From: Blasia pusilla
Taxonomy: Eukaryota; Marchantiophyta; Marchantiopsida; Blasiales
Assembly: GCA_050084515.1 (NCBI GenBank)
Contig: CM114271.1
Location: 37,138,001-37,202,000, forward strand
Length of the DNA: 64,000 nucleotides
Direction: 5' to 3'
The translations under genes were made by a program, and so were the position numbers. The notes under the pieces are model-generated. The model ran no database searches and was not told where the DNA came from. It was given only the letters and a program-made list of their open reading frames with translations. Shown here one piece after another: positions 37,280-47,940 of the stretch (within the stretch, counting starts at the first letter, position 1; each line of letters starts with the position of its first letter).

Positions 37280-38090
37280 ATGTGTCTCTGAATTGCATCA
37301 CTCACAGGATGAGTGTGGGAGCCAACATGAACTGCCAACCTTGTGTACTCTAACGTGGAACCCAAGTCGTGGACAATGAAAAATATGTATGCAAGACACG
37401 CTCCAACGCAGAAAGGGGATGCTTGACAATGAGGACATCGATGGCCTCCCGGCGGTATGGTGGCACCGACCTCATATGGAGTTTCTGCATTCTTGGGAGG
37501 AAATTGCGACGTATTGACCCACATGTTGCGCTCTAGATACAGGCATGCATGACTTTTACACACCAAGGCTCCAACGTATTGGCGGCAGGAGACAATCCAA
37601 GGACAATGTGGAATTGAAGCACTAGTACGTTGAATCCTGCACCATCGATGACAGGACTTTCGTCCATATAGCGTCCTCCATCTTTCTTTTGAGCAGGAGC
37701 AGCAAGTGGAGGCAACTCAAAAATGGAATTACCATCGTACGTGGGCGGAAAATTGTCGACAAGAATGTGCTTGAACATTTTCAAGGTCTGAGACAATAGC
37801 AAACTATTGCCTGATACTCGCACTAAGGTTGATAACATGAGGAATTTCTTCAGGAAGTACAACATTGTAACGAACGTATGAAGTTGGAGTCGATGCCGGA
37901 TCTTTTGAGCTAGGAGTTGCAAATGTAGAGCTCGGTGCACTAGGAAATTCTTGACCGTCTACTTGGAAAAATGAGGAATTCAGAGGCAAGCTGTAAACTC
38001 TGTATTGACCATTTGCTAGAGGTAGGAGATTCCATACTTTACGGTCTGCAATCACTTGCTAGACTGTCTCACGTATTATGTCCTCCGTAC
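37274..38090 (-). pseudogene. MULE-like transposase, N-terminal part (split by Gypsy-2)
   Basis: Minus-strand coding remnant in three frames: VWNLLPLANGQYRVYSLPL and following (about 38035-37850), a middle piece with FELPPLAAPAQ and YMDESPVIDGAGFNVLVLQ, and a last piece at about 37560-37274 with CPHCQASPFCVGAC then HVGSHTHPVSDAIQRHIK. The CxxC...CxxxC...H-x-G-x-H-x-HP pattern suggests a zinc-binding DNA-recognition domain before the transposase core. The last frame continues into 28186-27175 once Gypsy-2 is taken out. Two frameshifts within show that it was decaying. Confidence 0.5.
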
Positions 38091-38624
38091 TATCCACCCT
38101 AACATCCTTGGATACAAAGATGGTTCCAATTTGGAGAAGAAATCAAACTGAGAGAAAATTTTCATCCATTGGTATGAAAGACTCACGAGCTTGCGGTCGA
38201 ACGATTTCTGATTGAGGAAGGGCCGCAAGATGACTACCACAAGTGAGCTTCACATAATTATCCACTCCCAGAAGATTCCACCGGGAGGAGACTGAGAATA
38301 AGAATGAGGATAAGAATGGGAATGGGTATGAGAATGAGAATGTTCAATTTATAGTGAACAGGGACTCAAATTCTTTTGACAGAATTTGACTAACAAGATA
38401 AAGTTTGGTGGGTGAGATTGTCTAACATTATGGATTCAATTCTGTTGCAACCAGTTGGAGTTCCATGGGTTGCAGAATTTGGGAATGAGAGACGTGGGTT
38501 GCGAAGCACCCAGTTCCATTTTTTGTTTCCGTATCCCAATGCAAATTGGAAGCCGTCGGAGTCCGTTGGGTTGGTACCCCCTTCATGCTGACCAATGGTC
38601 TGTTGAGACTATTTTGCTAGCATC
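38091..38624. other. Region upstream of the split transposase gene
   Basis: Contains a degenerate GAATGA/GAATAA-rich stretch (about 38288-38345) and no recognisable gene. It may hold the promoter of the MULE-like gene (minus strand) or its terminal repeat; none was identified. Confidence 0.35.
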
Positions 38625-38689
38625 AAACACGAGAAATCGCTTGCATTTGCTAAGGTAACTAATCGCTGGTGATTGTTAGGGGATTGTCC

Positions 38690-39130
38690 AACTCAGGGTA
38701 GACTTTGTGATCCGTCGGATTGCAAGAGGTTGCCTCGGAACTATCCGTTGTCGCATTGTTACCCGAGGGATAGAAAAGAGTGCAACCTGTCTATAACCAA
38801 CGGGTTGCCCAGGTACCTCGCCTATTACCCCGAGATGAGGGCAGCGTGCAACCCGTCGGCCTTCGATGGGTTGCGCAAGTGCCTCACCTTGTAACGCTTA
38901 CATGAAGGAAGTGTGCAACGCATCGGCCTCCGACGAGTTGCGCGGGTACCCCGCCTTGTTATCCCAAGACGAGGGAAGGGTGCAACCCCCCGATCTTTGA
39001 CGGGTTGCACGGGTACCTCGCATGCTTGCCCCAAGATGGCGGAGGCGCGCAACCTGTCGGAATCCCACGGGTTGCCATGATAGCTTGGCTAGGACGGATG
39101 CCTCCAACCTGTCAGAGACCCTCGGGTTGG
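38690..39130. repeat. Hairpin array upstream of element B promoter
   Basis: A shorter version of the array in element A, with gcaacc.gtcgg / cc.acgggttgc pairs around 38700-39080 and the same spacers (cttgtaacgcttacatgaag). The 134-bp periodicity is not kept as cleanly as in A. Confidence 0.8.
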
Positions 39131-39207
39131 TGGTTTTCACGTCTAGACCTCCATAACGGCCGATACGTCACCATCAGAAAGACGGTGCGACCCAACGGCT
39201 CGAAAAG

Positions 39208-39215
39208 TATAAATA
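39208..39215 (+). promoter_or_regulatory. TATA box of element B
   Basis: The word tataaata after ggctcgaaaag, same position relative to the first exon as in element A (24051-24058); 210 bases before the ATG at 39418. Confidence 0.7.
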
Positions 39216-39417
39216 GGCTAGGGTTCGCTCATTTCCGATTTTTCCTTTCGCGATCTCGATTGCTCTTCAGCGCAGCAACGGACCTGATACCAAGGGGCGC
39301 TTTACACGGTGACTCATCGTGAGACGATTCGAGTGACTCATCCGAGCGACTCATCAAGATGACTCATCGTGCACAAAAAGTAATTTCGTTGTCGAGGAGG
39401 AGGCACTTTCGGGAACA

Positions 39418-40014
39418 ATGACGAGGAAAAAATCTCAAGCAAGCAAGGCTATGAGCTTCACTCCCAAGTCCAGGACTCATGCGTCACCATCTCCAGGGCC
39501 TCATTTGGCCAATGAGATAAGGTAGCAAGAGATCGAGGAGCCTAAAAGGGAAGCGGAGATGCACATGCAGGAGCTTCTTGCAAAACGTGTTAAGGAGGCG
39601 CTTGAAAAATAGAACGCAGAGGCTGAGGCGTCACATGCCTTGAAGAAAAGGATCACCGAGGAGAAGCATGAAAAGAAGCGTCTGGACGCGTCGGTGAGGA
39701 GAGTAGAATTGGAAAAAGCTCGAAGGGAAAAAGAGATTGCCATTGAAGAAAGCCCGCCCCGTCCAACTGAAAGTGTTGAGATGCAGGAAATGTCCCCGAT
39801 GAAGTCCGGGGATACAATCAATATAAAATCAGCTGAGGAGACGGCCGAAGTTCAAGTAACGGATGATGAGGTCATGAGAACCGCCAGCGTGGAGATGGTG
39901 GATATCCCTGAACAAGCAGGAGAGCGGTTTTCCTCGTCTCTTAGCCCGTCGGAAGAAATTGACCTCTATCGGATCGACGAGTTTCCAGTGGACTTGCCAG
40001 TTGCTGTCCCATAG
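39418..40014 (+). pseudogene. Element B coiled-coil protein, first exon
   Basis: Same protein as element A 24297-24929. After MTRKKSQASK comes the charged coiled-coil (ITEEKHEKKRLDASVRRVE), then the acidic segment and EEIDLYRIDEFPVDLPVAV before a stop at 40012. Two in-frame TAG stops at 39523 and 39610 both stand where element A has CAG (Gln), so both are C-to-T changes in a CHG context. Confidence 0.7.
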
Positions 40015-40249
40015 TAGTTGGCGGGCCAAGACATCGACCCAATCTTCGAGCGGGTAAGATACGATCTTTGTTCTTTGAGTTATGTGAAGGTCCATGTTAC
40101 AATTCATTGGAAATTCAATGTAGTTTATTGACCTTGTCCCGGTTGTGACAAGTGGTAAAGCAGATGGCACTGATGGAGGGCCATAACGCCCCGAGAATTC
40201 CACTTTTCCGACTGCGGAAAATGGAGTATGCCGCGAAATTCAGTCTGAG

Positions 40250-40623
40250 GAGGATATTGCGAAGCTGAAACAATCGACAGCGACTACATCCTACGTCGAC
40301 AACTTCCCTCCGTTCTAGGTTCAGCCTTACGATGAACATGGAACCCAAACGCTGGTGACTGAGGAGGACTTGGAAGCGTTCGACACATTTTGAAGGATGA
40401 GAGATCAAGAATTCAGAAGAGCGATTGAGGGGACGGAATTCAGCTGGATGCGGAACCTCTATTTCTTCATATGGGATGGATACCACAGGTTCATGGCGTG
40501 GACCCAGTTTGAAGAGGAGCGCCAAAACTCATTGGAGGCGCATTTCTACGTGAAGGCACTCGTGCTACATCCATACCCTCATCACATGGCGATAGTGGGA
40601 ATGGCCATGCATGCCATGAACAC
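40250..40623 (+). pseudogene. Element B second exon, unknown domain
   Basis: Frame with MRDQEFRRAIEGTEFSWM, FFIWDGYHRFMAWTQFEEE and LHPYPHHMAIVGMAMHAMN, ending at a canonical donor (cacgtaagt, GT at 40624). The His/aromatic-rich composition is conserved-looking but I recognise no domain. A stop near 40316 and another near 40392 precede the best part. Confidence 0.5.
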
Positions 40624-41260
40624 GTAAGTTTCCTCTTTCTTTATTTTGATTGCTGCAAACCGTCAGACTCCGACAAGTTGTTTAACTAGTGCTAACAAAA
40701 CATCAGATGCCTTAAAGCAACTCGTCAAAGTCCGACGAGTTGCTTGACTGGCCGCTGTTTTTAGGATGTTTTTGGCCAAAAGAAACTCTTCGGAGTCCGA
40801 CGAGTTGCTTGACTGGCCGCTTTTTTTAGGATGTTTTTGGCCGAAAGCAACTCGTCAGAGTCCGACGAGTTTCTTGACCGGACGTTGTTTTTAGGATGTT
40901 TTTGGCCGAAAGCAACTCATCAGACTCTGACAGGTTGCATGCGCCGACATGGGTAGGTCATCGGAGTAGAGGAGCTTGATTTTTGGCATCAAATTGCAGC
41001 TTTACTTGAAATTGCACAACATGTCATACTCCGACGGGTTGATATGTCCACTTTTTCCGCGGCGACCACTCTCTGAATACAAATTATCTGACAACTCGTC
41101 GGAGTTTGACGGGTTGTAATTAGGCAATCACAGATCTGAATGCAATCCATCGGACTCCGATGGGTTGCAATATTTAGCTCGTAGCTACCATTCCAACCAT
41201 GAGGTGTGGCGACCTGTCGGAGTCCGATGGGTTGTAGGAACTGATGTAGCTTGCAAAAAT
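40624..41260 (+). repeat. Element B intron with 65-bp tandem hairpins
   Basis: Four units start at 40717, 40782, 40847 and 40912, exactly 65 bp apart, each with an inverted repeat (gcaactcgtc ... gacgagttgc in the first unit, perfect 10-bp arms) and a spacer ttttaggatgtttttggcc. More hairpins of the cccgtcgg type follow up to about 41235. Confidence 0.9.
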
Positions 41261-41277
41261 TCTAATATTGTGTTTGG

Positions 41278-42330
41278 ATGTGCAAGATTGTATTTGAGGG
41301 GAATGTCACCCACCACTGGATCCAGGATTGCGATCGAGTGAAGAAAGTGCTAACGACGCACTTGGTAGAGTATAAGGGGTTCTTGGGCGACGCCTTTGTA
41401 AATGAGATGTTGGCGAAGGGGGCTCAAATAAAAAAAAGACTTGGGCAAATACATTTATTTCTCAAGATGCAGCCGTGACAATCCTTTGCTGGTCGAAGAT
41501 ACAGACCGCCAAGAAGAGCGCTTCATTGGAGCTGGAGCGGAGGGAGAACCTGTCTTTGTCTGAGCGTGCTAAGTTCATCCAAGTTGCAGTATCTAAAACT
41601 TCAAAATACACTGCAAGCAAGATGCGCTACATCGCCATTCTCAACCCCGAACATGGCCCCGATTTCTACAAGAAGCTGAAGGCGATCATCAAGCGCCAGC
41701 GGAAGAGTGATGAAGATCCGCATGGTCGGATTGGGGAGAAAGTGTCTCTCGAACGCGTCCATAGATTTGCCTTGTCTGGAATTTTGAAATTTAGGAGAAT
41801 CCGACTGATGAAAATCAGTCTCGAGGGCACAGAGGCCCAAAAGACGGCGGCACACCATCCTTCAGGTGTCTCTGATCCAGTGATCTCCCACTGGCTCCGT
41901 GAATGGTCATTCTGGGACGCGTTGCGGCTTCTCGGGAAGTCCATGCTCTTGGGTCTCAAAGCGGAGCTGAAAAAATAGAGCCACTTTCGGAGGAAGCAAA
42001 CTTGGAGAGTGTTGAAGATTTTGAACTTTGGCTGGATGACATCCGGGACTAGCCCATAAAAAAGCTAGGCTTCAGGACGATGTTCAAGGATCACATCCTC
42101 CCTCAGGCAGACCTTGATGAAGAAATAGAGGCGAAGAAAAGGGATTTCGCAAAGAAAAAGCGAGATCTTCAAGAGTAGGCGGCTGATGCATCTTGACTAA
42201 GAGCTGCCCAACGCATGGTGTTCAGGTACCTTGTCCATTGTAAGAATGCAGGTACGTGGCGAGAGACATTTTCCATGTTCGAGATGGAGATGGCTCAAAG
42301 CATGTCCGACTGGGAGGTGGAGAATTGCCC
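41278..42330 (+). pseudogene. Element B central coding region, unknown
   Basis: Frames 41278-41475 and 41475-41978 (SLSERAKFIQVAVSKTSKY, GPDFYKKLKAIIKRQRK) plus remnants to 42330 (FELWLDDIR, EEIEAKKRDFAKKKRDLQE). The composition is Lys/Glu-rich and helical. No family was recognised. It lies between the second exon and the basic linker in the same transcriptional direction. Confidence 0.5.
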
Positions 42331-42385
42331 CATCTAGCTGGCCTTAAACAACCCCGAGGACATCACCGATAAAAATCTTTGACGT

Positions 42386-43030
42386 GTGTATGATGTAGTG
42401 GCCATAGGTAGGGACGACATCCCGAATTTCGTGCAGCTTGAAGACTTTTTCGAAGGAGATGCGGAGGAGCAAGCCCTCGAGACAGCAGAGTTGGTGTCCA
42501 AGGTCGTCACCGCCAAGGACAAATCTACAGCGGGTCTCAAAGCCAAGGCGAGGGGATCGAAGAAATTCGAGGCTGAGTCTTCCAAAAAAGAGGCTGAGAA
42601 TTCAAGGCATGAGGCGGAATCGTCCGGGCGAGCGGGGAGAGAGGGTCGGACCAGGTCCTCCGCCAAAAAAACTCCACCAGAGTGTAAGGTAATAGAGACC
42701 CCAACAAGCCGACTGCAAACTCGGGAGAAGCGGAAGCGAGAGGTGCGAGGTTTTTCCCAAGGAGCATACCAGGATGTGGAATACATTCCATCATCCTTGG
42801 GAAGACATAGAGAAACAACGACTTGGAAAATCGTCATCATTCACTGCACGAATATTCTGGATGAGCTGCAAAGTTTCAGTTCCCAAGCGTCGACACCTGC
42901 CATCGACAAATTGACAACGCAGGGACGGAAGCTTCAACGAAACGGGCACGCTCCCTCAATGGTCCATGGGGAGGTCGAGGAGGTGGCGGTGGATCTCCTC
43001 GTCGCTGATTTGCCCTCTGGGGTTACGCTT
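42386..43030 (+). pseudogene. Element B basic linker leading into methyltransferase
   Basis: An open frame with an acidic start (LEDFFEGDAEEQ) and then a highly charged, low-complexity linker of Lys, Glu, Ser and Arg (KKFEAESSKKEAENSRHEAE), followed by KREVRGFSQGAYQDVEYIP. It ends in AVDLLVADLPSGV, the first methyltransferase motif. A one-base frameshift near 43030 moves the rest to the frame of 42966-43259. Confidence 0.6.
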
Positions 43031-43259
43031 GTGGGACGAGAATCGATCTGACAATGTCCCAGACTGGAATGTCCCTCTTTCTTATGACCAGATCGCGCTT
43101 CTATTTTCCTTTGCATACGCTTATCTCATCGACAAGGGTTGTTTCTTGGTCTTGACTGGAGGGAGCGAGGACAAGCTCTTCAACGTGCAATGCGTCAAGA
43201 GGTCGCTGAAGTGGAGGACGGCGCAATCGTGGGTCATCAAGAACGAGTACCCACTCTGA
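42986..43259 (+). pseudogene. N6_N4-type DNA methyltransferase, N-terminal half
   Basis: Class-beta enzymes methylate the exocyclic amino group of adenine (N6) or cytosine (N4), with motif IV before motif I. Here motif IV reads DLLVADLPSGV at 42992-43024, where DxxxxDPPYG is expected; both the second Pro and Tyr are altered, so catalysis is doubtful. VPDWNVPLSYDQIALLFSFA and LIDKGCFLVLTGGS follow, matching the strand-helix pattern after motif IV. The exon ends near a GT donor at 43280. The C-terminal half is at 43935-44160. Confidence 0.75.
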
Positions 43260-43279
43260 TCGGCGATGAGTCAAATCCG

Positions 43280-43859
43280 GTAAGGGCTCTAAATCCATAT
43301 ACAAATTTTCTTGCTCTGACAGGTTGTATCTCTGCATGCAACCCGTCGGATTGTCTGAGCTGGAGACTTCGGTGGTGCAATCTATCTGAAAGCGACGGAT
43401 TGCAAATTTACGGCAAGTCTCCATTGGGTGAATACAACCCGCCGGAACGTGACGGGTTGCAAGTGCTTATGCTTTTCCTTGTGTTTTTGGAATGATACAA
43501 CCCGTCTGAAAGCGATGGGTTGCTCTTAGCCAACCATGGGCTGCTCTAAGCCAGCAACCCGTCGCCTTCCGACGGGTTGCTAATGGCAAAAAAAATCACT
43601 AACACTTATAAAACAACCCGTCGGACACCTACAGGTTGCTCCAATATTAGGACTATAAGTTCTCTGCGGTTAAGCGAAGTTCTTTGGGGACGAGTTGCAC
43701 ATTGTGTCACCATATTGATAGTAGACTTTTCTTGTTGTTGCATACTCAAATTAGCTCTTTCTTGTTGCTGACATTGTTTCCAACCTGCTTCTTTACACAT
43801 GGATCATTCCTTTGTGTGTTGTTTTGTAATGCCCGAGCACAACTTCCAACTGTTTCAGA
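43280..43859 (+). repeat. Intron between methyltransferase halves, with hairpins
   Basis: Bounded by a GT donor (ccggtaagg) and a ttcag acceptor near 43859. It holds at least five inverted repeats of the family; the one at 43554-43580 has perfect 11-bp arms (gcaacccgtcg / cgacgggttgc). Confidence 0.75.
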
Positions 43860-44325
43860 TCCTCGATCTAGTGGATCCATGCTCCGATGGGTACAGCTTA
43901 GATAGTTTATACAATTACCCCCCAGGGAATTTACATGCAAAATGGTACCCCCTTACTTGGAGGAAGGGAAAAGTCGTCAACGCTAATGCAAACGCTCATC
44001 GAGCTCTACTCAAGGCCGGGTGACTTGGTGTTTGACTTAGTGGGCTTAGCAATTGCGAGTATCAAAGGCGCCTGGCATAATGGCAGGAACATTCTCTGCC
44101 TTGAGGGAATGCATGAACTGTTTGACCTTTGCAAAGAGGAAAAGGCAGATTACGACAGGCTAAATGGCAGGCATTACGACAGGCATACAACTCTCCTCCG
44201 AAGCCGAGAGCTCGGTTCCAGACCCACCATTGGTAGTGACACCATCGTCACTTCCCACGATTCTGAAAATCGGGAGGGCAAGGCCAAAAATAATTCTGGA
44301 AGAGCTCTCGGACGATTACGAGTGA
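43860..44325 (+). pseudogene. N6_N4-type DNA methyltransferase, C-terminal half
   Basis: The frame at 43935-44348 reads LMQTLIELYSRPGDLVFDL then HNGRNILCLEGMHELFDLC. This matches the end of class-beta methyltransferases: a lysine/Pro segment, then PGDxVxDPFxGxGT (motif I, SAM binding) and the GRxxIGIE strand. The FxGxG loop is changed to LVGLA, another sign of decay. After it comes the segment shared with element A (44107-44325). A frameshift near 43930 separates it from the preceding exon part (LDLVDPCSDGYSLDSLYN). Confidence 0.75.
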
Positions 44326-46234
44326 GTTCAAAGAACTCAAGGACTTGACTGCAACGTTTTGGAGTAGGGATTTATTTGATGACGAGACAAAATAATTCAT
44401 AGAATATATCAAATGTACAGTTTCGAGCTTTCTTCGGATGTAATAAAAGACAAGATTTTTTCGAACGATGATGGTGTTTGTAAATGTTTGCTGAATATCT
44501 TTTTTGTCTTGTCGATTGTGATCGTCTATGTACTGCAAAAATTTATTTTGCAACCCGTCGGATTGCCACGGGTTGCAACTTTTCACTTTTTGACCACTAC
44601 ATCTTTTTAACCACTTCCAGGCAACTTGTCGGATTCCGATAGGTCGGCTGCGGGAGTGATTGGACTCTTTCCTTTGTTGGTCCAACTTTACAGGCATTCT
44701 GATGGGCTTCTTCACTTTGGCACCTTCCCCTAGTTTGGTCAAACAAGTCTTAGGCTTCTTCTCTTCTCTAAGACGTGTTGTATTCCTACTACCTGTCAAA
44801 TTGCCATGATGGTGTCTCCAAGGACGAAGCACATATTGATACTGGATGGGTATCACCGTGCAGAGCGTACAAGATTTACTGCTGAGGAAGGCGGTGGGAC
44901 TCAAATCAGGTTACATGGGACCGTTATGGTGTACCTAGGGGGGTGCCAGGGCTCTCGAATTCGCCAACATTTTTCGATCCCCGTCTTCAATTGGCCAAAG
45001 GAGCCACTTGTATCCCAGGACATTCCTTTTGTACAGGAACCTAGGAGAGTTAGGAGTAAATTTGTAGATGACGAGGTTGAAGAAATCATAGACTAGATCA
45101 AATGTACATTTTGAGCTTCCTTCAGATGTAGTAAAGGACAAGATTTTTTCAAACAATAATGGTGTTTGTAAAAGTTTTCTGAATATATTTTTTGGACTTG
45201 TCGATTGTATTCGTCTAGTTGCTCAGAATGTTTATTTTGCAACGCGTCTGATTCCGACGGGTTGCAACTTTTCACTTTTTGACCACTGCAACTTTTTAAC
45301 CATTTCCAAGCAAGCTGTCAGATTCTGACAAGTTGGCTGATTGAGTGATCGGACCCTTTCCCTATGAGAACAACTTTTGAGACATTTTGGTGGGCTTCTT
45401 CACTTTTGGCTTGTTCCCCTTGTATCGTTAGACCAGTCGTAGGCTTCTTTTCTTCTCTGAGACGTGTTGGATTCCTACTACGTGTCGGATTGCCATTTCG
45501 GATTCCCAACTACATGTATTTTCGTGGGTGCATGATGGAATGGAATCACTTTTCAAAATCTTTCCTTTGTTATGGTGAGCTTGCTTGCAAGGGATGCAAG
45601 CCATTTGATTCCGACGGGTTCCAAGAGTTGCAACCTGTAAAATTTTGACGGATTGGGAGGGGTGCAACTTATCGGTTTCTCTGATTTAGGATCTGAATGA
45701 AGGGACATCGGTTCCTCTTTACTCCAGATTGTTAACAATATTTTGGTTCAATTATTGTCTACTATGTTCACATTTCACAAAGTTGGTCTTTATTTGAACC
45801 TTTCATTGAGATGAGATTGCTACCTATGGTCAAATTATTTGCCAATGGTCCTCCAACAAAAATACCCATGGGCACAGCTTACTGTAGACTGAGACAGGCA
45901 ATGTGAAGAAACTTAGGCTCACATGGAGAGTGATGGAAAAATGTTTGTAATGGTCTTATGATATCTACTTGTTTTTCGCCCCCTGGAAAAAGGAGGTTTC
46001 TTTAGGCCCGAATGTGGACCACTACCTACTCTCTTCTAAAGATTTCATGAATTTGAAAGCAAACAAAAATTTCAAATATGTCAAAAATTTTAAGAGAGGA
46101 GGCGGATTTGGCCCTTTTTTTTTAAGAGAGACTCTCCTCTCTTCCTCTCCTTTCTTCCTCTCTCCTGCCAGAATACCAGCCCCCAAGGCGTTGGGACTCC
46201 AATCATGTTACATGGGACCGTTATGGTGTATCCT

Positions 46235-46249
46235 GGGGGGGGGGGGGGG
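46235..46249 (+). repeat. Poly-G run of 15
   Basis: At the homologous place the other tail units have shorter runs (eight G near 25945, six G near 44938), so this tract has expanded. Confidence 0.9.
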
Positions 46250-47065
46250 CAAGGCTCTCGAATTCCCCAACATTTTTTATCCCCGTCTACAATCGGCCAA
46301 AGGAGCCACTTGTATCCCAAGACATTCCTTTTGTAAAGGAACCTATGAGAGTTAGGAGTAAATTTGAAGATGACAAGGTTGAAGAAATCATAGACTAGAT
46401 CAAATGTACATTTATGAGCTTCCCTTTGATGTTATAAAGGACAAGAAGTTTTTGAACCATGATGGTTTTTGTAAACTTTTGCTCAATTGTTTTTCGTTCT
46501 TGTCGATTGTGTTGGTCTAACTACTCGAGGCTTTTTAGTTTGCAACCGTTGGATTTCGACGTGTTGCAACTTGTCAGAATATTTTTAACCCCTTTCAGGA
46601 AACCTATCGGATTTTGACAGGTTGGCTGCTTGAGGGATCCCCCTCTTTTTGTAAACTTTTGCTGATTTTTTTTTGTTCTTGTCGATTTTGTTGGTCTATC
46701 GACTCGAGGCTGTTTATTTTGCAACCCGTTAGATTCCTAAGGGTTGCAACTTGTCACAATATGTTTAACTCCTTTAAGGCAACTTGTCAGATTCCGACAT
46801 GTTGGTTGCTTGAGTGATCCCACTCTTTCCCTGCTAGTCCAACTTCTTAGGCATTCTGGCAGGCTGCTTCACATTTGCCTCGTTCCCCCATTATTTTCAC
46901 ACCATTCTTCTCTAACACGTTATTTCAGAGACGTGTTGGATTCCTACTACCTGTCAGATTCTCATGTCAGATTCCCAATCTGTCGGATTCTCATGGGGTC
47001 TAGGGTGGAATGGAATCACTTGTCAAGATCATTATTTTTTTCTAGTGTGTTTGCTTGTAAGGGGT

Positions 47066-47092
47066 GCAACCCATCGCATTGCGATGGGTTGC
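47066..47092. repeat. Hairpin with 13-bp perfect arms and paired changes
   Basis: Arms gcaacccatcgca and tgcgatgggttgc around one base. Compared with the common form (cccgtcgg / ccgacggg) several arm positions differ, and both arms changed together. Confidence 0.9.
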
Positions 47093-47940
47093 AAGAGTTG
47101 CAATCTATCGTATTTTGACGGGTTGGAAGGGCGCAACCTGTTGGATTCCGACATTTAGGGTCTGAATGAAGAGACATGGGTGCATCTGTTCCTCTTTACT
47201 CTTGACAACTATCAACCTTTTGGTTCAATTGTCGTCTCAATCTGATCACATTTTCTTCTTGATGCATACATTTCTCAGTGGTTGAGAAAATGGTGAAACC
47301 AAATTGTCAAATGCACAACAATCCATGGTATACTTTATGTACCCATTCATGAGCCAACATCATCCAATGATGTCATGAAAGTCTCCGGCTACCATCAGTG
47401 ATGAGTGATTTGTTCTGTTGTGGAAACCCCCCTCATGGATGAATATTGATCGGATGGGATATTTAATCCATAATGTCAACCACATCTTCAGAGAAGTTAA
47501 ACCTTGAAGGGCACATGTGTCTATTGAGACCATAGTTAGAGTCTTTATTTGAACCTTTCATTGAGATGAAATTGCTACTTCTGGTCAAATTATCTGCCCA
47601 TGGTCCTCCAACAAGAATACCCCTCTGCATGGCTTAGTGTAGAGCTAGCTTAGACAGGCAATGTGAAGAAAATTGGGCTCACATGGAGAGTGATGGAAGG
47701 ATGTTTGTAGTGGTCTTATGATATCAACTTGTTTTTCCAAGCCTGGAAAAAGAAGGTTACTTTAGGCCCGAATGTGGTCCATTTGTTTCTCTCTTCTAAA
47801 GATTTCATGAATTTGAAAGCAAACAAAAATTCAAAAATGTCAAGAAGTTTTGAATAGAGGAGGCGGATTCTGCCCTTTTTTTTTTTTTTTTGTAAGAGAG
47901 ACTCTCCTCTCTTACTCTCTCCTGCCAGAATACTAGCCCC

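Larger units (their letters stand above)
44340..47160 (+). repeat. Tandem 3' exons of element B, three units
   Basis: Unit landmarks (gatcaaatgtaca) at 44408, 45095 and 46397. The first two are 687 bp apart, exactly as in element A. The third is separated by the duplicated tail sequence. Units end a frame with RVRSKFVDDEVEEIID (45049-45096) and contain hairpins, e.g. near 44551 and 45239. Confidence 0.8.
38625..47940 (+). mobile_element. Element B: hairpin-rich element encoding an N6/N4-type DNA methyltransferase
   Basis: The long copy of the family seen as element A. From left: hairpin array, TATA box, coiled-coil exon, further exons with canonical GT donors (40624, 43280), a basic linker, a class-beta methyltransferase split over two exons, then tandem 3' exons and a duplicated tail. 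Exons carry stops and frameshifts. Hairpins of one sequence family fill flanks and introns. Neither terminal repeats nor a transposase or integrase was seen, so it may be non-autonomous, a new large element type, or a multicopy gene. Right border uncertain. Confidence 0.6.
45660..47940 (+). repeat. Duplicated tail segment
   Basis: 45680-46180 and 47155-47940 are homologous (landmarks ctgaatga.gagacat, caggcaatgtgaagaaa at 45897 and 47657, and cgaatgtgg.cca). The second copy has an extra stretch of about 290 bp (about 47230-47520). Both end in gagactctcctctct and gccagaatac.agcccc. Confidence 0.8.
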
